From Zetaproteobacteria bacterium (lineage in GTDB: Bacteria; Pseudomonadota; Zetaproteobacteria; Mariprofundales; Mariprofundaceae): a DNA stretch of 10,338 bases. Position numbers and translations under genes: made by a program. Below, piece after piece: positions 6,197 through 10,338 of this stretch. The number at the start of each line of letters is the position of its first letter. Positions within the stretch are counted from its first letter, which is position 1. The notes beneath the pieces were generated by a model, which was not told where the DNA came from, ran no database searches, and saw only the letters and a program-made list of their open reading frames with translations. The DNA lies in assembly GCA_021545625.1 (NCBI GenBank), contig JAJRVH010000158.1, forward strand, positions 1 to 10,338. Reading direction: 5' to 3'.

Positions 6197-7875
6197 GCCT
6201 GCGGGAGGGTCTGTTCCCGGACGATCAGCCAGCGTCCGTTGTCCTTTTCAAGCAGCAATGTTTTCCGGTCCGCGCTTTTGAAGCGGTCGGATTCGTAATA
6301 CTGCGTGAATCCGGCCTCGACATGCATATCGTCCAGGCGGGTCAGGCGCAGGTCTTCCAGCCGGATGCGGATGAATCGCGCATGGCTGATCACACGTTTT
6401 TTGAAAGCCTTCCATTCAGCCATGCTGTCAAACTTCTCGGGCGTGAAATGATCGCTGTAGGCGGCGAAATAGGCGTCAATATGGCGCTTGCTCCAGGCCT
6501 TGCGCCAGCGTTCAATGGCATTCTCCGGGCTGTCGGAAGAAGGCGGTACGGGCCGGATTTCGGAGACGCTGATCACCTCGCCGCAGTCATGGCGGGTGAT
6601 GTCGGCGCGCGCCTTCAGGCCGGCCAGCCAGCGCGGCAGCTGTTCCTGCATTTCGGCGTTGATCAGGATCTTCCGGATCTGGTCGCGCTTGGCCTCGAAC
6701 GAATTCGGGTCGATATGACGCCTGGCGATGACGCGGATGATATGCAGCCCGAACGGCGACTCGACCACGCCGCTGGTTTCTCCCGGTTTAAGGCTGAAGG
6801 CGGCATCCTCGAAAGCCTTTACCATCGTGCCGCGCCTGAACCAGCCCAGGTCGCCGCCGCGACTGGCGCTCGGCCCCTGGGAGACTTCCCTGGCCCGCGT
6901 GGCGAACTCCTCGTCATCTGCGTCCCGCATGTTACGGGCGATGGTCCGGGCGCGATGCATGATTTTGGCCCGGGTCGCTTCGTCCGCCGTTCCGGGGATC
7001 TGCAGCAGGATATGACGGGCATGGACTTCGTCATGGCTTCCGTTCCGGGTTTCCGGCTCGGGCAGGCGTTCATCGAGTACCGTCAGGATATGGAAACCGG
7101 CCGGTGAGCGAATCGGATTGGAGACACCGCCGACGGGAAGTTCGAGGGCTGCGGCGAAGCGGGCTGCAATGCCGCCGGGCATGAACCAGCCCATGACGCC
7201 GCCATTTTTGGCTTCGGGATCATCCGAATAGAGCGCGGCCAGCCGGGTAAAGTCTCCGCCGCTCCGTAATTGCTGATAGATCCGTTTTGCCTTCTCGCGC
7301 TGCTGCGCGACCTGTTCCGGGGTCGGTTCTCCGGGCAGGGCAATGAATATTTGCGCCAGTTTTACCTCGCGTTGCTGCGCGACCTGCGAGAAGTATTTGC
7401 GGTAATATTCGCGCATGGCCTCCTCGCTGATCTGAATCTTGCTGCGGACTGCGGCATCGATCAGTTTGCTGGCCAGGATCTGTTTGCGCAGGTTCTTGCG
7501 ATAGGTTTCATAATCCATGCCCTGCTGGGCCAGGGCCTGTTTCAGCTGGCCGGGGAGCAGCTTGTTGCTGGCCTCGATATTGGCAATGGCCTGATCCAGT
7601 TCATCGTCCGAAACCTCGATGCCGAGTTTTTTCGCTTCCTGAGCCTGCAGGATGGCTGTGATCCGGTCTTCCAGTGCGCGCGCCATCAGCTGTTGCCGGG
7701 AAGGGGATGGCCTGTCCGGGCGTGTCAGTTGCCTTTGCAGCGTCTCGATGTCCTGCTGCAGTTCGAAGCAGGTCACGGCCTGCCCGTTGATGACGGCTGC
7801 CACGGCATCGATGGTTTCCGCATGCGCGGGGGCGATGGCGGACAGGAACATAACAAGCATGGCGGCAAAGCGCAT
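6193..7875 (-). CDS. surA: Periplasmic chaperone/peptidyl-prolyl isomerase SurA with an extra C-terminal NTF2-like domain
   Basis: SurA escorts unfolded outer-membrane proteins, LptD among them, through the periplasm. The 560-residue precursor begins with a signal peptide (1-19, cleavage after AHA). An N-terminal SurA domain follows (about 20-165; TIDAVAAVINGQAVT). Two parvulin domains lie at about 170-270 (VKLAQIFIALP...GFHILTV) and 284-386 (VHARHILLQIP...GLHIIRV), and the C-terminal helix at about 390-425. E. coli SurA ends here at 428 residues. This protein continues through a proline/serine linker (about 441-450) into about 110 residues of NTF2-like fold. ATG 7875 is chosen over 7905 because GGAGG lies four bases before it and the signal peptide starts there. 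Two cysteines (C36, C431) are unusual for SurA. It lies 57 nt after lptD and overlaps pdxA by four bases. Confidence 0.94.
   Translation of the reverse strand: MRFAAMLVMFLSAIAPAHAETIDAVAAVINGQAVTCFELQQDIETLQRQLTRPDRPSPSRQQLMARALEDRITAILQAQEAKKLGIEVSDDELDQAIANIEASNKLLPGQLKQALAQQGMDYETYRKNLRKQILASKLIDAAVRSKIQISEEAMREYYRKYFSQVAQQREVKLAQIFIALPGEPTPEQVAQQREKAKRIYQQLRSGGDFTRLAALYSDDPEAKNGGVMGWFMPGGIAARFAAALELPVGGVSNPIRSPAGFHILTVLDERLPEPETRNGSHDEVHARHILLQIPGTADEATRAKIMHRARTIARNMRDADDEEFATRAREVSQGPSASRGGDLGWFRRGTMVKAFEDAAFSLKPGETSGVVESPFGLHIIRVIARRHIDPNSFEAKRDQIRKILINAEMQEQLPRWLAGLKARADITRHDCGEVISVSEIRPVPPSSDSPENAIERWRKAWSKRHIDAYFAAYSDHFTPEKFDSMAEWKAFKKRVISHARFIRIRLEDLRLTRLDDMHVEAGFTQYYESDRFKSADRKTLLLEKDNGRWLIVREQTLPQA
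6196..6528 (-). other. NTF2-like (SnoaL/Cds6-type) domain at the C-terminus of SurA
   Basis: Residues 450-560 of SurA read as helix-helix-strands. AIERWRKAWSKRHIDAYFAA (453-472) and the YSDHF that follows form the opening helices. EWKAFKKRVI (488-496) forms the third helix. FIRIRLEDLRLTRL, then AGFTQYY and KTLLLEKDNGRWLIVREQ, form the beta sheet. The W-x3-W-x7-Y pattern and terminal GRWLIV-x-E are typical of NTF2-like domains found at the end of Cds6-like, TPR and L,D-transpeptidase-type envelope proteins. No catalytic residue set is evident. Identification is by eye. Confidence 0.72.
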
Positions 7876-7879
7876 GAAG

Positions 7880-7884
7880 CCTCC
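7880..7884 (-). promoter_or_regulatory. Shine-Dalgarno deciding the surA start
   Basis: GGAGG is followed by four bases and the ATG at 7875, which begins a clean signal peptide. The alternative ATG at 7905 has no comparable site and would place ten polar residues ahead of the signal sequence. Confidence 0.65.
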
Positions 7885-7932
7885 GGAAACAGGGGTGTTC
7901 GTCATGCTATCGGGTTGCGGTTCGCGATGACG

Positions 7933-10338
7933 TCAGGATGAACCGACGCTACCCAGCCCCTTGAACTCAAGCAAGATGCGGAAGCCGGTATCGGATGCCT
8001 GGGCCGTGCCGCTGGGACGGTTCAGGCGATAGCCCTCCAGCCCGAGGCTCCAGCAGGGATGGATGTATTTGAGTCCCAGCGTCGTCTGCTGGGTGAGCCT
8101 GAGCAGGTTGTCGTATTGCCAGTCAGCATTCAGCCGCCAGCGATTGCTCAGGCGCAGGTCTCCACCCAGTCGTATCAGCTGCATTTCCCGGGCGTAACGG
8201 GCATCGGTACTTTGATAGCCTGCATACAGGTTCATTTCGCCGATATGTGCGGACAGCGAGGAGTTCAGCGTGGCCCAGTAATGGTCGATCGTTTGGTACT
8301 GGCCCCTGGCGAAGATGCGCAGGCCCCTGTAGGGGGCAAGACTTGCTTCGGCCAGCAGGTTTGAAAACGGGCGGATGGGGGCGGCCTGCAGGGCGGGATC
8401 GACCGAAGCGCGCAGCATGTCGTAGGCCGCCCCCAGACGGACTTTAGCGATTTCGCGGCTTCCTTCTCCCTCCCGGATCTGCAATGTGTTTTCCAGCATC
8501 GCACTGATGCGGTTGACCCGTTCGATCCGGTCCAGACCTGAGAAACGATTGCCCTCCAGGAGGTTGCCCCAGGTCAGGCGTCCGAAGCTGGAGTCGAAAT
8601 TGATCAGGCCGGCCTGATCGGAAACGCCGATATAATCGTAACGCAGAATTGGCGAGAACTGATGCCGCCACGAGCGCGCCGTGTCGATGCGTTCGAAATC
8701 GCTTCGTATTTCGAGGCTGGCTTCGCGGCTGCTGCGACGCTGTTGCGACGGCCCTTGTATATCCTGCAGCCAGTAGCGGGTATGGTGGCCGCCGATGCTC
8801 AGCGTGGCCGACGCCCCGCCGCCATCCAGTTGCCATGGAATTTCGAGATAGGGATGCAGATCCATGCGCCAGCCGTCCGTGCCGATGCGGCGGGAGAAAC
8901 GGGTGGTTTGCTGGTCAAGGTGAAGATAGGCGCCGGACAGCACGCGCCAGGACAACCGGCTTTCCAGTCGCGGCTGGATCTGAAGGGTTGCGGCGTTGCT
9001 GGCCTGCGACATGTCCTGTTGGTATTGCTCCGTCAGCAACCAGTCGGCGATCAGCGTGTCCGACAGATAGGCGCGGGAAAGGGTGGCGCTGCTTTGCAGA
9101 TAGCGGAGGCTGGCTTCCCGGCCACCCGCATAGTCGGCCAGATACTGATAGTCGCTGACATGGTCGCCGTGGATGTTCAGGTCCATGCCCAGCGGCAGGA
9201 GCCATTGAACATCGCCGCCCAGCCGGGAGCGGGTGGTGCCGGTGAGGCGATCGCGAATACCTTCGACATGGACCGTTTCCCGGCCCTTGTTCGATACATG
9301 GCGCAGTTCCAGTTGTCCCTGCACGCCCCGTTTGCTCATCCAGGTGGGCGTCAGTGTCATATCCCAGCCGGCGGCGGGCGCCAGATACAGCGGCAGGCCG
9401 AGTTCGGTGCCGCGTCGTCCGCTGCTGCCGAGCAGCGGCGACAGCAGTCCCGAGCGCCGTCGCAACGGCTCCGACCACCAGGGGGCATACAGTACCGGTA
9501 GTCCGGCAAGCTCCAGGCGCATGTGCCGGGCCGAAAATTCGCCGGCCTGCTGGTCGAGACGGGCGTTGCGGGCGCGCACGGTCCATGCCTCGTCATCGGC
9601 CGGGCAGGCGGTGAAGCGGGCGTCCTCGGCCTCGAACAGGGTGCCGCTGATGCGTGTGAGGCGGGCTGCCTGAAGGCGTTCGCCGCCGGGCAGGTAGAGT
9701 GTGGCCTGTTCGATGAAGCCGGTCCGCGTGCGGCTGTCGAGTTCGGCGCTGGCGGCCTCGATTTTTCCTTCCGGAGAATGAATCCGTACATGGCCTTCGG
9801 CGCGGATCCGGTGGCGGTTCCGGTCGATGCGTATGCGGTCCGCCCTGATGCTTCGTTCGGGCACCTGCGTGAAGCGCTGTCTCAGCGAGGTCAGCCAGGC
9901 CTTGCGGCTGGCATGACGGTCGGGAAAGGCATGGACTGCATAGTGTGCGATATAGGCATGCAGGTCGCGGCGGTTCCAGGCGTGGCGCCATGTCTGGATG
10001 AATTCTTCCAGAGCGGGGGCCCGGACCGCGGCGCCGGCGGCATGTTGGTTGCCGCTGATATCCCTGATGATCTCCCAGCGACCCTGATCGTATGACAGAT
10101 AGAGCCTGCGATGTTGCGTTTCTCCATCCGGGTCGACATCCAGCTCGAAATCGGCCACGGCCTGTCCCGGGGTGTTGCGGACGATGCGCAGATGCCGGAT
10201 GGTCCGGGCCGGATACTGGTGGATGATGACATTGCCGCTGGCGATTACGACGCCGGCCTCCTGACTCAGTTCATCGGCGGTGATATCCAGGCCTGCGGCA
10301 GGAGCGGCGCAGGGGGCCAGCAGCAGGATCAGCAGGAT
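7933..10338 (-). CDS. lptD: LPS-assembly outer-membrane protein LptD (5' end outside the window), with NTF2-like insertion
   Basis: LptD is the 26-strand outer-membrane barrel that, with LptE, inserts LPS into the outer leaflet. The frame stays open to the right edge, so 801 residues are visible and the start codon is not. Numbering from the edge, 1-16 is the end of a signal peptide (ILLILLLAP...PAAG). LDITADEL...VIASGNVII (17-39) begins the OstA periplasmic domain, which resumes at IRADRIRID...AEGHVRI (164-186). Between them lies NTF2-like sequence. RFTACP...W (241-252) and LPVLYAPWWSEPLRRRSGLLSP (280-301) mark entry to the barrel. The barrel ends with HPCW (760-763) and LLEFKGLG. Only C245 and C762 remain, so one interdomain disulfide is possible instead of E. 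coli's two. It is the first visible gene of the operon with surA. Identity is secure. Confidence 0.93.
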   Translation of the reverse strand: MLLILLLAPCAAPAAGLDITADELSQEAGVVIASGNVIIHQYPARTIRHLRIVRNTPGQAVADFELDVDPDGETQHRRLYLSYDQGRWEIIRDISGNQHAAGAAVRAPALEEFIQTWRHAWNRRDLHAYIAHYAVHAFPDRHASRKAWLTSLRQRFTQVPERSIRADRIRIDRNRHRIRAEGHVRIHSPEGKIEAASAELDSRTRTGFIEQATLYLPGGERLQAARLTRISGTLFEAEDARFTACPADDEAWTVRARNARLDQQAGEFSARHMRLELAGLPVLYAPWWSEPLRRRSGLLSPLLGSSGRRGTELGLPLYLAPAAGWDMTLTPTWMSKRGVQGQLELRHVSNKGRETVHVEGIRDRLTGTTRSRLGGDVQWLLPLGMDLNIHGDHVSDYQYLADYAGGREASLRYLQSSATLSRAYLSDTLIADWLLTEQYQQDMSQASNAATLQIQPRLESRLSWRVLSGAYLHLDQQTTRFSRRIGTDGWRMDLHPYLEIPWQLDGGGASATLSIGGHHTRYWLQDIQGPSQQRRSSREASLEIRSDFERIDTARSWRHQFSPILRYDYIGVSDQAGLINFDSSFGRLTWGNLLEGNRFSGLDRIERVNRISAMLENTLQIREGEGSREIAKVRLGAAYDMLRASVDPALQAAPIRPFSNLLAEASLAPYRGLRIFARGQYQTIDHYWATLNSSLSAHIGEMNLYAGYQSTDARYAREMQLIRLGGDLRLSNRWRLNADWQYDNLLRLTQQTTLGLKYIHPCWSLGLEGYRLNRPSGTAQASDTGFRILLEFKGLGSVGSS
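9853..10212 (-). other. NTF2-like sequence inserted in the OstA domain of LptD, beta half before helical half
   Basis: In residues numbered from the right window edge, 43-96 resemble the beta half of an NTF2-like domain (RTIRHLRIVR, AVADFELDV, RRLYLSYDQGRWEIIRD). Residues 110-158 resemble the helical half (LEEFIQTWRHAWNRRDLHAY, then IAHYAVHAF and KAWLTSLRQRF). Both halves can be aligned with the SurA C-terminal domain: W-x3-W-x7-Y and DxGRWxIxR occur in each. The order is reversed relative to SurA, and OstA-type strands flank the block on both sides. The borders are approximate. Confidence 0.6.

Noticed and set aside
7928..7935. TGACGTCA palindrome at the lptD stop codon
   Set aside because: A single 8-bp palindrome is expected by chance in 10 kb, and its place after lptD and 50 nt before surA shows no paired half-sites or promoter.
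8662..9501. A 279-residue + strand open frame inside lptD
   Set aside because: It is antisense to the LptD barrel, whose reading frame is continuous and typical.

Overview
The window is a compact, G+C-rich stretch (roughly 60% by eye) from a Gram-negative bacterium, most likely a pseudomonadote. It carries the outer-membrane biogenesis genes lptD and surA, pdxA for the DXP-dependent route to vitamin B6, and a fused-stop/start ispD-ispF pair of the MEP pathway. No RNA gene, CRISPR array or intact mobile element is visible. The gene set does not fix the genus; a beta-, gamma-, zeta- or acidithiobacillia-type lineage would all fit.

Layout, left to right. Positions 1-110 hold the tail end of a broken IS4-type transposase reading frame on the + strand. 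It abuts a cytochrome b561-family gene on the - strand (81-563) that stops inside its fourth membrane helix. Upstream of that gene on the - strand lie a CorC/HlyC-type CBS membrane protein (614-1876) and a CcsA/YpjD-like membrane protein (1893-2714), arranged as an operon. A 169-nt divergent intergenic region (2715-2883) separates these from ispD-ispF on the + strand (2884-4055). From 4059 to the right edge all genes lie on the - strand. In transcription order they are lptD (5' end outside the window), surA, pdxA, yqgE and a WrbA-like flavoprotein gene. Short gaps or overlaps suggest one long transcript.

How the genes work together: LptD is the outer-membrane LPS translocon barrel and SurA is the periplasmic chaperone that, in E. 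coli, helps LptD fold; their adjacency with pdxA is conserved in many Proteobacteria. IspD and IspF are cytoplasmic MEP-pathway enzymes making isoprenoid precursors. YpjD-like and CorC-like proteins are a recurring inner-membrane pair.

The most unusual observation is that both SurA and LptD appear to carry NTF2-like (SnoaL/Cds6-type) sequence that the textbook proteins lack. In SurA it is a clean C-terminal domain of about 110 residues. In LptD it lies inside the N-terminal periplasmic OstA region, with the beta half preceding the helical half. The two copies are recognisably similar to each other (shared W-x3-W...AY...Y pattern and a terminal GRW-x-I motif). A chaperone and its client, encoded next to each other and sharing an extra domain, suggest a lineage-specific docking or assembly device. 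This is an inference from sequence read by eye and needs profile searches and structure prediction.
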